DNA of 64,000 nucleotides from Benzoatithermus flavus (GCF_037908215.1 NZ_JBBLZC010000002.1:257869-321868); one strand, 5' to 3'; shown: positions 42,681-51,318, numbered from the stretch's first letter. Notes: generated by a model from the letters alone, not told the origin. Translations and numbers: made by a program.

Positions 42681-42796
42681 ATCACGGGAGCTTCGGCGTC
42701 GCCCGCCGCCCTGGTCGGGTCGGCGGATGGACGCTATCTCCCTCGTCGGGGCAGGAGGCCGGCCCCGCGACCGGGTTCGGGGACCACGGGGAGAGC

Positions 42797-43360
42797 ATGC
42801 TGCGGGATCGAGCCGACGAGGCGTTCGACGAAGCGGCGCTGGCCAGCTGGGTCGCGGACGTGGCGCACCGGAACACCGATGCTCTTGCCCTGCTCTATGG
42901 CCGGACAAGTTCGCGCCTCCTGGCGGTGCTGATCCGGCTCTTGAGGCGGCGCGACCTCGCCGAGGAGATCTTGCACGACGTCTACGTGCGGGTCTGGGAT
43001 CGGGCCGACGCCTATGATCCGGTGAAGGGCCCGGTCATGGCGTGGCTTATCGGAATCGCGCGCAACGCGGCGCTCGATCATCTCCGCCGGCAGCGGCGCG
43101 AGGTGGCGTTCGCGGACGGCCCGGAACAGGTGGAGCTACCCGACCTTGCGGATCTCGCTCGGGCCTCGACCGCGCGCCTGGCGCTGCAAGCCTGCCTCGA
43201 GCGGCTGGAGCCCGAGCCGCGTCGCTGCGTGATCCTGGCTTATCGGGACGGCCTCACCTACGACGATCTGGCCCGGCGGCTCGACCGGCCCGTGAACACC
43301 ATCAAGAGCTGGATCAGGCGCAGCCTCGCGCGCCTGCGCGCCTGTCTGGAAGCCGAGTGA
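42797..43360 (+). CDS. ECF RNA polymerase sigma factor (SigK-like)
   Basis: 187 residues. Region 2 reads RRRDLAEEILHDVYVRVWDRA and VMAWLIGIARNAALDHLRRQ; region 4 reads LEPEPRRCVILAYRDGLTYD with DRPVNTIKSWIRRSLARLRA. The pairing with a RskA-like anti-sigma factor makes it a SigK/ECF19-like member. GGGGAGAGC precedes ATG 42797. Its TGA overlaps the anti-sigma ATG by one base. A Tat-exported ferritin-like protein follows and is the likely regulon member. Confidence 0.9.
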   Translation: MLRDRADEAFDEAALASWVADVAHRNTDALALLYGRTSSRLLAVLIRLLRRRDLAEEILHDVYVRVWDRADAYDPVKGPVMAWLIGIARNAALDHLRRQRREVAFADGPEQVELPDLADLARASTARLALQACLERLEPEPRRCVILAYRDGLTYDDLARRLDRPVNTIKSWIRRSLARLRACLEAE

Positions 43361-44037
43361 TGGCGGGGGCGGAGGATCTCGACGCGCTCGCGGGCGAGTA
43401 CGTGCTGGGCGTGCTCTCGCACGACGAGCATCTCGCGGTGCAGCGGCACCTGCTCGACGATCCCGAGCTCGCCCGGCGGGTAGCCGAATGGGAGGCGCGA
43501 CTGGCTCCGCTCGCCGACGACCTGCCGCCGGTGATGCCCCGACCGGAGCTGTGGTGGCGGCTGCGTCGGACCATCGCCGGCCGGCGGCGCCCGCCCGAGC
43601 CGCGCTGGTGGCAGCGGCTGGGCTTCTGGCGCGGCTGGGCCGTCGCGGCGACCGGGGCCGCGGCAGGCCTCGCGGCCCTCCTGCTCCTGACGCCGCCGAC
43701 CCCCGGCCTCGTCGCTGTTCTCACCGACCCGCAGGGCCGCCCGGCCTGGGTGGTGCGGGTCTCCGCCGAGGGTCGTGGCTATCTCGCGCAGGCGCTCGAC
43801 ATCGCCACGCCGGCGCAGCGCGTGCCCGAGCTCTGGCTCCTGGCGCCCGGTCGAGCGCCGGTCTCGTTGGGCGTGCTCGAGCAGGCCGGGCCGAGCAGGC
43901 ACGCCCTGACTCGGCCGATGCAGCTCCAGCCCGGCGCGACGCTGGCAGTCAGTCTTGAGCCGCCCGGCGGCTCGCCCACGGGCCAGCCTACCGGCCCCGT
44001 GGTATCGACCGGCGTGCTGGTCCGCGACCCGACTTGA
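43360..44037 (+). CDS. RskA-type membrane anti-sigma factor
   Basis: 225 residues. The cytoplasmic N-terminus (DALAGEYVLGVLSHDEHLAV, RRVAEWEARLAPLADDLPPV) is the sigma-binding fold of anti-sigma-K factors. One helix follows (WAVAATGAAAGLAALLLLTP), then a periplasmic RskA C-terminal domain (GRPAWVVRVSAEGRGYLAQA, ELWLLAPGRAPVSLGVL). It would hold the upstream sigma factor at the membrane until a signal leads to its cleavage. Confidence 0.88.
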   Translation: MAGAEDLDALAGEYVLGVLSHDEHLAVQRHLLDDPELARRVAEWEARLAPLADDLPPVMPRPELWWRLRRTIAGRRRPPEPRWWQRLGFWRGWAVAATGAAAGLAALLLLTPPTPGLVAVLTDPQGRPAWVVRVSAEGRGYLAQALDIATPAQRVPELWLLAPGRAPVSLGVLEQAGPSRHALTRPMQLQPGATLAVSLEPPGGSPTGQPTGPVVSTGVLVRDPT

Positions 44038-44187
44038 GCGGATCCCCGATCACGGATGCGTGAGTCGGTCCACGCCTGCAACTGCGCGGCACGGTCGACC
44101 GTAAGGCCGATGACGGGTTGCGCGCCGATTGCCGTCCCGGCCCCGGAGCTCCGCCCGGCACAACGACTTCATGGAAGAGGTGTGTCC

Positions 44188-45072
44188 GTGACCAGACAAG
44201 ATCGGCAGGCGAGCATCGTTTCCGCCTCGACCCTCGGCCGCCGTGGCGTGCTCGGGGCCATGAGCCTGGCGGCCTTCGGCTCGCTCACGGTGCCGGCAGC
44301 CCTCGGCGCCGGGGCCGAGACGGGCCCGAGCGACGTCGATATTCTGAACTTCGCGCTCAACCTCGAATATCTCGAGGCCGAGTTCTACCTGCGAGCCGTC
44401 ACCGGCCACGGCCTCAGCAGCAGCGACATCGACGGGCGGGGCAGGCTCGGACCGGTCACGGGCGGCCGCAGGGTGCCGTTCCGGACCAGGGCTTTCCGCA
44501 ATTATGCCCGGGAGATTGCCGGCGACGAGGCCGACCATGTCCGGTTCATCAGGCAGGCGCTGGGCTCGGCCGCCGTGGCGCGGCCCGCGATCGACCTCGA
44601 CTGGGCATTCACCGTCGCAGCCCGAGCTGCGGGCCTGATCGGGCCGGGCGCGAGATTCGACGCATTCGCCAATGAGACCAACTTCCTGCTCGCTGCCTTC
44701 ATCTTCGAGGATGTCGGCGTCACGGCTTACAAAGGTGCCGCGCGCCTGATCGGAAACAAGGACGTGCTCGAGGCCGCGGCTGGCATTCTCGCCGTCGAGG
44801 CCTACCATGCGGGCGAGATCCGCACGCTCCTCTATGGCCTGGGTCTGTTCGACCAGGTCAAGGCTATCTCGGATGCGCGTGACGGCCTGGACGGTCCGGG
44901 GGACAAGGATCAGGGGATCGGCAATTCCGAAGTCGCCAACGTCGTCCCGGCCGACCGGAACGGAATCGCGTTCTCGCGCGGCCCGGGCGAGGTGCTGAAC
45001 ATCGTCTATCTGGGCGGCGCCGGCGCGCGCTTCGGCTTCTTCCCGCAGCGCCTCAACGGCACCATCGGATGA
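44188..45072 (+). CDS. Tat-exported ferritin-like domain protein
   Basis: About 294 residues from GTG 44188, which has GAAGAGG seven bases upstream. The N-terminus contains a twin-arginine-type leader (TLGRRGVLGAMSLAAFGSLT). The mature part is a ferritin-like four-helix bundle resembling plant desiccation-related PCC13-62 proteins: DVDILNFALNLEYLEAEFYL, YAREIAGDEADHVRFIRQAL, TNFLLAAFIFEDVGVTAYKG and ILAVEAYHAGEIRTLLYGLG, with repeated Glu and His. It lies behind the sigma/anti-sigma pair and is probably part of its regulon. Confidence 0.85.
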   Translation: MTRQDRQASIVSASTLGRRGVLGAMSLAAFGSLTVPAALGAGAETGPSDVDILNFALNLEYLEAEFYLRAVTGHGLSSSDIDGRGRLGPVTGGRRVPFRTRAFRNYAREIAGDEADHVRFIRQALGSAAVARPAIDLDWAFTVAARAAGLIGPGARFDAFANETNFLLAAFIFEDVGVTAYKGAARLIGNKDVLEAAAGILAVEAYHAGEIRTLLYGLGLFDQVKAISDARDGLDGPGDKDQGIGNSEVANVVPADRNGIAFSRGPGEVLNIVYLGGAGARFGFFPQRLNGTIG

Positions 45073-45079
45073 GAATGCT

Positions 45080-45116
45080 GCCGGCCCTCTGCCGGGGATG
45101 GAAGCGGAGGGCCGGC
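45080..45116. terminator. Bidirectional hairpin between convergent genes
   Basis: GCCGGCCCTC and GAGGGCCGGC form a perfect 10-bp stem around a 17-base loop, placed exactly between the stops of the convergent ferritin-like and cupin genes. There is no long T-run. Confidence 0.5.
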
Positions 45117-45123
45117 GCTCCCG

Positions 45124-45630
45124 CTACATCACGTGCGGGTCCTCGGCCGTCTCGTGGAGAAGGTCGGCCGAGAGCAGCACGGCGGTCTTCCTGCCGGTGT
45201 TGCGCCACCAGTGCGTCGTGGCGTGGGTCTCGGGTGCCACGTCGCCAGCTTTGTGCACGATCGGAACGGCGCAGGTGCTGGCATATTCCGTTACCTCGCC
45301 CTGGACGATGTAGATGATGGCCGGGCGATCCTCGTGGCTGTGCCAGGGAACCTCGCCGCCGGGCCCGATCACGAGCTTCCTGAGCCGGAACAGCCGGTCC
45401 GCCACCCCGACCCCGGGCTCGTCGGCGAGCTTGATCATGCCGATCACGGTATCGGCCACGTTCTTGGGCATGGTGACGCCGGCCGTCTGGCCCGCGCCGC
45501 TTGCCACCGTCTTGCCGGCCGGACACTGGCCGGCCTGGGCGCCCGTCACCACGAGCAGGATGCCGGCGAGCGTCACGGCGAGAACGGACAGGTGCCTGGC
45601 CACGACCAACGGCTTTCTCTGGGCGATCAT
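45124..45630 (-). CDS. Exported cupin domain protein
   Basis: 168 residues. The leader (MIAQRKPLVVARHLSVLAVT, cleaved near AQA) is followed by a cupin: VPWHSHEDRPAIIYIVQGEV (motif 1) and HKAGDVAPETHATTHWWRNT (motif 2). Function is unknown. ATG 45630 starts the signal peptide; the longer frame adds 20 arginine-rich residues. It faces the ferritin-like gene convergently. Confidence 0.82.
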   Translation of the reverse strand: MIAQRKPLVVARHLSVLAVTLAGILLVVTGAQAGQCPAGKTVASGAGQTAGVTMPKNVADTVIGMIKLADEPGVGVADRLFRLRKLVIGPGGEVPWHSHEDRPAIIYIVQGEVTEYASTCAVPIVHKAGDVAPETHATTHWWRNTGRKTAVLLSADLLHETAEDPHVM

Positions 45631-45750
45631 CGTCTCTCGTCTCCCTTGGCTTCGGCCGGGGCGGAACCACCGCCGCCGCCTCGCCGCCAAGGTCGGGCAA
45701 TTCTGCCCGCCGCGGAAATGCCGGCTCGCTGTCGAATGGCTAGCCCGCGG

Positions 45751-46974
45751 CTATCGTCCGACCGCCGCCTTCAGGTCGAACGCCCCGTCGGCGGCCTCCG
45801 CAGGCGTGAGCGAGGTTCCGGTGGCGAGCAGCTTGCGGCCGGTCATGTGATCGCTCGGGCGGTTCACCGAATCGATCGCGATCAACCGGCCGTCCTTGAA
45901 GTAGAACACCGAGAACCGGCCGCTCGCCGGGTCGCCGCGCACGACCTCCCGATCGTGCCCGCGCGAGATGCCGACCATCTGCAGCTTGATCTCGTACTGG
46001 TCGCTCCAGAACCAGGGTACCGCGTCGTAAGGCTCGTCCCGGCCGAGGATCGCGGCCGCCACCGCCTTCGCCTGATCGACGGCGTTCTGCACCGATTCCA
46101 GCCGCACGCGCCCGCCGGCGAAGCGGCTCGGGTGGCTCGTGCACTCGCCCGCGGCATGGATGAAGGGGGCGCTCGTGCGCCCGTGCTCGTCGACCACGAT
46201 CCCGTCGGCACAGGCAAGGCCCGCTGCTTGCGCGAGCTCGACGTTGGGCACGACGCCGATGCCGATCACGACGAGATCGGCGGGATGGCGCGTGCCGTCC
46301 TCCATGACGACCGTTCGTACCCGGCCGTCCTCGCCCTCGAGCCGGGCGATGCGCGCGTTCACGATCAGCTCGACCCCGCGCTCCCGGTGCAGATCCGCGA
46401 AGAAGCGCGAGATCACCGGTGCCACCACGCGGCCCATCGGCCGGTCGGCCGCCTCGAGCACGGTCACGGGCCTGCCCAGCATCCGGACGGCGGCCGCGAC
46501 CTCGAGCCCGATGAAGCCGCCGCCGATCACCACCACCCGCCCGGCCGCGGCGATGCGCTCGGCGAGCGCCTCGGATTCCTCGATCGTCCGCAGATAGACC
46601 ACGCCGCCGAGCCCGGTGCCCGCCACCGGCAAGGGACGGACCCGCGTGCCGGTGGCGAGCACCAGCCGGTCATAGGTCAAGGTGCGGCCGCTCGCCGTCC
46701 GTACCGTGCGCGCCGCCGGATCGATCGCTTCCGCCCGCTCGCCGAGAAAGAGGTCGATCGCCTGCGCCTCGTAGAAGGCGGGCTGACGGAACAGCAGCCG
46801 GGCTTTGTCCATCTTGCCGAGAAGGAAGGCTTTCGAGAGCGGTGGGCGCTGGTAGGGCGGATGCTTCTCGGCAGCGATCAGCCGGATCGGCTCCGCATAG
46901 CCTTCGGCGCGCAAGGAGGCGGCGACCTGAAAGCCGGCCTGCCCGCCGCCGATGATCACGACACCCTCGCTCAT
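45751..46974 (-). CDS. FAD-dependent ferredoxin reductase-like oxidoreductase
   Basis: 407 residues of the oxygenase-coupled ferredoxin/rubredoxin reductase family. FAD binding: VIIGGGQAGFQVAASL and PYQRPPLSKAFL. NAD binding: VVVIGGGFIGLEVAAAVRML. A second FAD segment lies in DLVVIGIGVVPN and the C-terminal domain has WFWSDQYEIKLQMVG. It would pass electrons from NADH to a 2Fe-2S ferredoxin, typically for a P450 or dioxygenase; no ferredoxin is adjacent. Confidence 0.92.
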   Translation of the reverse strand: MSEGVVIIGGGQAGFQVAASLRAEGYAEPIRLIAAEKHPPYQRPPLSKAFLLGKMDKARLLFRQPAFYEAQAIDLFLGERAEAIDPAARTVRTASGRTLTYDRLVLATGTRVRPLPVAGTGLGGVVYLRTIEESEALAERIAAAGRVVVIGGGFIGLEVAAAVRMLGRPVTVLEAADRPMGRVVAPVISRFFADLHRERGVELIVNARIARLEGEDGRVRTVVMEDGTRHPADLVVIGIGVVPNVELAQAAGLACADGIVVDEHGRTSAPFIHAAGECTSHPSRFAGGRVRLESVQNAVDQAKAVAAAILGRDEPYDAVPWFWSDQYEIKLQMVGISRGHDREVVRGDPASGRFSVFYFKDGRLIAIDSVNRPSDHMTGRKLLATGTSLTPAEAADGAFDLKAAVGR

Positions 46975-47483
46975 CGCTCTCGGCCCCGTTGCGGGACGGA
47001 ACGGCTGGCCCGGCGGATCGGTCGGGAAAGGGGCTGGGGCAATGTTCGCTCTCTCGGCAAGGCTCGTGACGCGACCCGCCGGCGGCGTTCGCCGAGAAGC
47101 GCTGCCGGAGGTCGATCCCGGCTCGGACCGTAGCCGCGAGCCGGCCAGCCGTCATCCCGTTTGGCACCGGCGGCCTCCCCGGCATGCCGGGGAGGGCTGC
47201 CCGGCGGTCCGTCCGATCCACCTCGGATCCCTTGCCGCGCCCGGGCGTTTCAGATGTGCCGGATGGCGGATCTCCGGCCGGGGCCGCAGAAGAAATAGAC
47301 GAATGTTGAGGAAACATGAGCGGATATCCATGAAGAATAATATGCTGGCCTGAGCCGTTGCGTTCATGCATGACCAAGCACCCGTTCCGGCGGCTTGCCC
47401 GAAACGAGCACAGAGATCAGTGGAATATGCCTCATGGGTGAGACGTCATCGGTCCATCATGAGGGATCAGCACGGGAGAAGGG
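46975..47483. other. Divergent intergenic region
   Basis: About 510 bases between the FAD oxidoreductase and the first LuxR-type regulator. The part at about 47285-47350 is clearly richer in A and T than its surroundings and may hold the regulator's promoter. No convincing gene is visible. One GGAAC with a CGGT 16 bases later (about 46995) is a poor EcfG-type match and far from any start. Confidence 0.4.
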
Positions 47484-48332
47484 ATGTTGCGGTCGGAGGA
47501 GGCTCGCGGTGCGAGGTTCGCTTTCGCGTCCAGCTCGCAAGGCGACGATCCTGTCGCTTCGAGGGCCGTTCCGGCCGACGGGCACGGTGCCGGGCACCAG
47601 GGCAGCCGGCAGAGCAGGAAGATGGCGCTCGTCGACGAGCTGCCGCTGCGGCGTGCGAGCACGCTGCATCTCCTGGAGCTGCATCTGCAGGAGCCGGCCG
47701 TGGGCCTGGCGGGAGCAGCCGAGCTCGTGGCCCGCGCCCGATCGCTCCGCAACAGGCTGTCCTGCATCCTGCTCGCGGTCGGGGGGCGCTCCCTCGACGA
47801 CGCGACCGCTTCCCGCGAGCTTCGGCTGATCCGCGACACGTTCCCGGCGGTGCCGCTGGCCGTCCTATCGGATCTCGAGACGATCGACGAAGTGGCCGCC
47901 GCGTTCCGCCTCGGCGCGCGCGGCCTGATTCCCACCAGCCTCGACCCCAAGGTCGCGGTCGAGGCGCTGCGGCTCGTTCGGGCCGGCGGCAGCTTCTTTC
48001 CAGCCGGCGCCCTGATCGGCAGCCATCACAGGATCGCACGACCGCAGCCGGTCGCCATGCTGCGGCCCGACATCGGACGCGAGCGCTGGCCGCCGCGGCA
48101 GCTCGCGGTGCTCCGCCTCCTGGCGCAGGGCAGGGCCAACAAGGAGATCGCCCGCACGCTCGGCATGGAGGAGAGCACGGTCAAGGTGCATGTCTGGCAC
48201 ATCATGCGCAAGCTCGCTGCCGCGAACCGGACCGAAGCCGCGCTGCGCGCCGCCGAGCTCGGCATCATAGGCCAAGACGAGCCGTGCGAGGCGGAGCGGA
48301 AGCCGGCAGCCGCCAGGTCCATGGTGGCCTAG
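47484..48332 (+). CDS. LuxR/NarL-type regulator with a degenerate receiver
   Basis: 282 residues. The C-terminal GerE/LuxR helix-turn-helix is clear: WPPRQLAVLRLLAQGRANKE followed by MEESTVKVHVWHIMRKLAAA. The N-terminal part follows the NarL receiver pattern (LIRDTFPAVPLAVLSDLETI, AAFRLGARGLIPTSLDPKVA). The phosphoacceptor position reads LLAVGGRS instead of LLDLxMP, and the conserved Lys (usually LLK) is Thr. It therefore probably does not work by phosphorylation. The first about 45 residues are extra. A paralogue lies at 48880. Confidence 0.85.
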   Translation: MLRSEEARGARFAFASSSQGDDPVASRAVPADGHGAGHQGSRQSRKMALVDELPLRRASTLHLLELHLQEPAVGLAGAAELVARARSLRNRLSCILLAVGGRSLDDATASRELRLIRDTFPAVPLAVLSDLETIDEVAAAFRLGARGLIPTSLDPKVAVEALRLVRAGGSFFPAGALIGSHHRIARPQPVAMLRPDIGRERWPPRQLAVLRLLAQGRANKEIARTLGMEESTVKVHVWHIMRKLAAANRTEAALRAAELGIIGQDEPCEAERKPAAARSMVA

Positions 48333-48358
48333 AGACGATGGCTGTCGGGGCGCGGCGT

Positions 48359-48619
48359 TCAGGAGGCCGAGCGGCGCGGCCGCCCCGGACGGGGCAGGTC
48401 CCGGAGCGCCGTCTCGCTGACGCCGTGGCTTCGATAACGATTGATCCAATTGTAGACGCTCGAGCGCGCGACCCGATAGCGCTGCGCCACAGCCGTGGGG
48501 CTGTCACCGGCCGCCAAGTCGAGCAGCGCCTGAGCACGCTGCCAGACACGGGCGTCGCGTGTGCTGGCGATGATCGCCTTGAGGCGTGCCTGTTCTTCAT
48601 TGGTCAGGTTCAAGATCAT
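48359..48619 (-). pseudogene. IS630-type helix-turn-helix fragment
   Basis: About 86 residues from ATG 48619: LTNEEQARLKAIIASTRDAR, WQRAQALLDLAAGDSPTAVA, RVARSSVYNWINRYRSHGVS and RPGRPRRSAS. This matches the N-terminal DNA-binding region of IS630-family transposases, which normally continues about 250 residues with a DDE catalytic domain. Here a stop follows at once, and no DDE part lies downstream. I read it as a decayed insertion sequence; a co-opted stand-alone DNA-binding protein is possible. The spacer beyond it is AT-rich. Confidence 0.65.
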
Positions 48620-48639
48620 GCCGCTGAATCGCCGCACTG

Positions 48640-48875
48640 CTGCGGGCTGAGGGTTCGTATCGACGACTTTAAATTCAATTTTGTATAGTATGAAAGGCGC
48701 TGTGGATCAATATAATTGCAGGAGCCAGTAGAGATATCTCGTATGGTATCTGCTGGTCCGGTGTTGCACGTGCAAAGATTTTCGGTTTAAAAATTATTGC
48801 GACCTCGGGTCAGTTTCTGATATGCACGGCATGTTTGCTGATTGATTTGTGAGGTTGGAAGCTAAGCTGACGGTT
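48640..48875. other. AT-rich spacer
   Basis: This is the most AT-rich stretch in the window, with runs such as TTTAAATTCAATTTTG and GGTTTAAAAATTATTG. It lies between the IS630 fragment and the second LuxR-type regulator. Probably it is a promoter region or DNA acquired with the element. No inverted terminal repeat was identified. Confidence 0.5.
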
Positions 48876-48879
48876 GAAG

Positions 48880-49692
48880 ATGGTGGCAATTCCCCGTGTC
48901 ATGGCCGGAGCGGCGCCGTCCCGTTCCGCACGCCATGCTCCCGCGCCGATCGAAGCCGGGCCGGCGGACGGCGACGGCGAGCGTAGCCGTACGCAGATGC
49001 TCGTCCTTTACCTCGCCCAGAGATCGGCGATGCGTGCGGGCCTGGTCCGCGCGCTGGAGGAATGCGCCCCGGAACTCCGCGTTCTGCCGCTTCCGAACCT
49101 AGGGGCGCTGGCATCGGTGGCCCGAGGCGTCGAGCCGACCCTGGTTCTGCTCGACGTCGGAGCCGGACGCCTCCACGATTCCCCGGTCGCCTGGATGATC
49201 ACCTCGACCCGAGCACAGCTTCCGGATGTGCCGGTAGCAATCCTCGTGGACCACGAGATCGTCACCGACATCCTGGCGGCGTTCGAGAGCGGCATTCGCG
49301 GCTACGTGCCCGCGCGCCTCGCGCCGCACCTCGTGGCCGGGGCGCTGCGCCTCGTACTCATGGGCGGGACGTTCGTCCCGGCCGAGCCGCTCCTCGCGAG
49401 CCTCGCGCACGACGACGCGCCGGTGCGACGGCTGGCTCTGTCCGCATTGCCCGACGAGGGCAGGACGGCCGATCCGGCGGACCCCGCCTTGGCCGGCCTG
49501 AGCCGCCGTCAGCTCGCGGTGGTCGATCTGCTCTGCCGGGGCAAGTCGAACAGGGCGATCGCGGACGAGCTCGGCCTCCCGATGAGCACGGTCAAGGTCT
49601 ATGCGCGGCAGATCATGCGCAGGCTGGGTGCCATCAATCGAACGCAGGTCGCGATGAAGCTGGCTGCCCGCAGGCCGTCGACGGACCTTTGA
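48880..49692 (+). CDS. LuxR/NarL-type regulator with an atypical receiver
   Basis: About 270 residues. The C-terminus has LSRRQLAVVDLLCRGKSNRA and LPMSTVKVYARQIMRRLGAI, a normal LuxR helix-turn-helix. In the receiver the phosphoacceptor-like Asp is present (LVLLDVGAGR). The N-terminal acidic pair is missing (VLYLAQRSAM), and the conserved Lys is Ala (GYVPARLAP). It resembles the regulator at 47484 in layout, so the two are probable paralogues split by the IS630 remnant. TTG 48874 and ATG 48901 are other possible starts. Confidence 0.82.
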   Translation: MVAIPRVMAGAAPSRSARHAPAPIEAGPADGDGERSRTQMLVLYLAQRSAMRAGLVRALEECAPELRVLPLPNLGALASVARGVEPTLVLLDVGAGRLHDSPVAWMITSTRAQLPDVPVAILVDHEIVTDILAAFESGIRGYVPARLAPHLVAGALRLVLMGGTFVPAEPLLASLAHDDAPVRRLALSALPDEGRTADPADPALAGLSRRQLAVVDLLCRGKSNRAIADELGLPMSTVKVYARQIMRRLGAINRTQVAMKLAARRPSTDL

Positions 49693-49861
49693 GGCCGGGT
49701 CGGCGGCTTTCGCGATCGCAGCAGCCGAAAGCTCGCCGACCCGGCCACGGAGAGCGGGATGCCGAGGGCATGCCCGATCGCGCGGGGAACCGTGCCGGCC
49801 TCTCCTTTATTCTCATCGTGTCCGCCGGCATCGGCGGCTCTGCTCCTTTGGATCCCGCTCG

Positions 49862-50701
49862 ATGATTCCCCGTTCGTGGCGCGCGGACGGCGCGTGGCGG
49901 CAGTTCGTGTCGGCGCACGGCTCGGGCTGCGCGGTGGCCGTGGTTCTCGTCCACGGTTATCTGTGCATGTCGCGCTCCTTGTACTGGCAGGGGCTGCTGC
50001 CCTTGCGGTGCGAGCTCGCCGTGCGTGGCTGCTCGGTGGTCGGGAGCTGCCAGCCGCGCACCGGACCGGTCGCCGCGCGGGCCCGTCGGCTCGCGAGCTT
50101 CCTGGATGCCCTTCCCTATCGTCGCCTGATCCTGATCGGGCACAGCATGGGCGGCCTCGACGCACGCTATGCCGCGAGCCGGCTCGATCCCGAGCACCGG
50201 ATCAGCCATGTCGTCACCATCGGCACGCCGCATCGCGGCACGGCCGTCGCCGACTGGGCGCTGCGCGACACGGTCTGGCTCACCCGCTTCGCGCGCTGCA
50301 TCGACCGGGGCGCTCTCCTCGACCTCTCGCTCGAAGGTGCGGAACGCTTGAACGCGGCGATGCCGGACCGCGAGGATGTCGGCTACGTGTCGCTGGCCGG
50401 GATCTGTCCGGCCGATCGGCTCGGTAGCACGTTCCGGCGTATGGCCGAGCGGGTGATGCAGGACGAGGGACCCAACGACGGGGTGGTGTCGCTGCGCTCG
50501 GCCATGCGCGGGCCGCTCGCGGTCTCGATCCGCGCCAATCATCTCGAGCTGATCGGGCATCGGATGCTCGGTGGCGTCGCGACGCCGGAGGCCTCCCGCT
50601 CCGTACAGCCCGTTTCGGTCCTGCGGGCCCTGCTGCGCCGGATCCTGGCCGACGCCGTGGCCGAGGCTGTTGGTCCGAGCCGGGGGCGCGGGCAGCGATG
50701 A
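49862..50701 (+). CDS. Lipase/esterase-like alpha/beta hydrolase
   Basis: 279 residues. VLVHGYLCMSRSLYW gives the oxyanion strand, LIGHSMGGLDARYAA the nucleophile Ser, GTPHRGTAVADWAL the next conserved loop, DEGPNDGVVSLRSA the acid region and NHLELIGHRML the catalytic His. This matches triacylglycerol lipase/PGAP1-like enzymes. No signal peptide is seen, so it may be cytoplasmic. It lies between two groups of regulators. Confidence 0.83.
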   Translation: MIPRSWRADGAWRQFVSAHGSGCAVAVVLVHGYLCMSRSLYWQGLLPLRCELAVRGCSVVGSCQPRTGPVAARARRLASFLDALPYRRLILIGHSMGGLDARYAASRLDPEHRISHVVTIGTPHRGTAVADWALRDTVWLTRFARCIDRGALLDLSLEGAERLNAAMPDREDVGYVSLAGICPADRLGSTFRRMAERVMQDEGPNDGVVSLRSAMRGPLAVSIRANHLELIGHRMLGGVATPEASRSVQPVSVLRALLRRILADAVAEAVGPSRGRGQR

Positions 50702-50733
50702 TGCGCCTGCGAACGGATTTTGCATTGCAGCAT

Positions 50734-50758
50734 GGAACAAATGCAGGCTGCCGATGTT
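50734..50758 (+). promoter_or_regulatory. EcfG-type promoter, one mismatch
   Basis: GGAAC (50734-50738), 16 bases, TGTT (50755-50758). The consensus for alphaproteobacterial EcfG sigma factors is GGAAC-N16/17-CGTT, so only the first base of the -10 differs. It lies 50 bases before ATG 50808 on the same strand, a normal promoter distance. Confidence 0.5.
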
Positions 50759-50807
50759 GTTCCTTGGCAACGGCTGCATGGAGCATGACCGGCGAGGAGA
50801 CGGGTCG

Positions 50808-51296
50808 ATGAGCTCGGGGGGCGAGGTGGATTGGCTGCGGCGTGCCGTCGAGTTGTGCTCGCGTAGCGCGGCCGCCTACAAAGCCGCTTTCATGCTCACC
50901 CCGATTTCCCGTCTCGAGCGGCATCTTCTCGACCGTTGTACGGAGCGCTACGCCCTTCTCGAGCATCTTCTGGGTTTCCTTCTCGAGCACGGTATGGCGG
51001 CCGAAGGCATGCGCGCCATGCTCGAGCGCCTCGACACCGATCCGGCCCGCCATGCGCGCTTCGAGAATGCGCTCGCGGAGGCATGCTCCTACGATCGCGA
51101 GCTCGTGCGCCTGATCGACCGGGCTTTGTCGGGCGGGCTGCGGCTGCCCGCAGCACTCGGGGAATGTCTCGCCGCCAAGCGGCGCGACCTCGAGGCTCAC
51201 GGGCAGGGGCACGGCGGAGCGATGCGGGTGGAGGAGACGGTCGAACACCCTCTCCCGCTCACGGCTCTGCCCGTGGGCGCGGCGACACCGTGCTGA
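50808..51296 (+). CDS. Helical hypothetical protein, possible stress protein
   Basis: 162 residues from ATG 50808, with GAGGAG at a suitable distance. The central part is helical (EVDWLRRAVELCSRSAAAYK, LERHLLDRCTERYALLEHLL, MRAMLERLDTDPARHARFEN, ACSYDRELVRLIDRALSGGL), like a four-helix bundle of the DUF2383/PA2169 or ferritin-like type. I cannot assign it to a family. An EcfG-type promoter upstream and the GSR genes next to it suggest stress induction. The C-terminal 40 residues are polar. Confidence 0.65.
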   Translation: MSSGGEVDWLRRAVELCSRSAAAYKAAFMLTPISRLERHLLDRCTERYALLEHLLGFLLEHGMAAEGMRAMLERLDTDPARHARFENALAEACSYDRELVRLIDRALSGGLRLPAALGECLAAKRRDLEAHGQGHGGAMRVEETVEHPLPLTALPVGAATPC

Positions 51297-51318
51297 GCCC
51301 GTCGGGGCGGCCCGTTCG

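Noticed and set aside
49787..49815. EcfG-type promoter upstream of the lipase (GGAAC at about 49790)
   Set aside because: No CGTT or close variant occurs 16 or 17 bases downstream.
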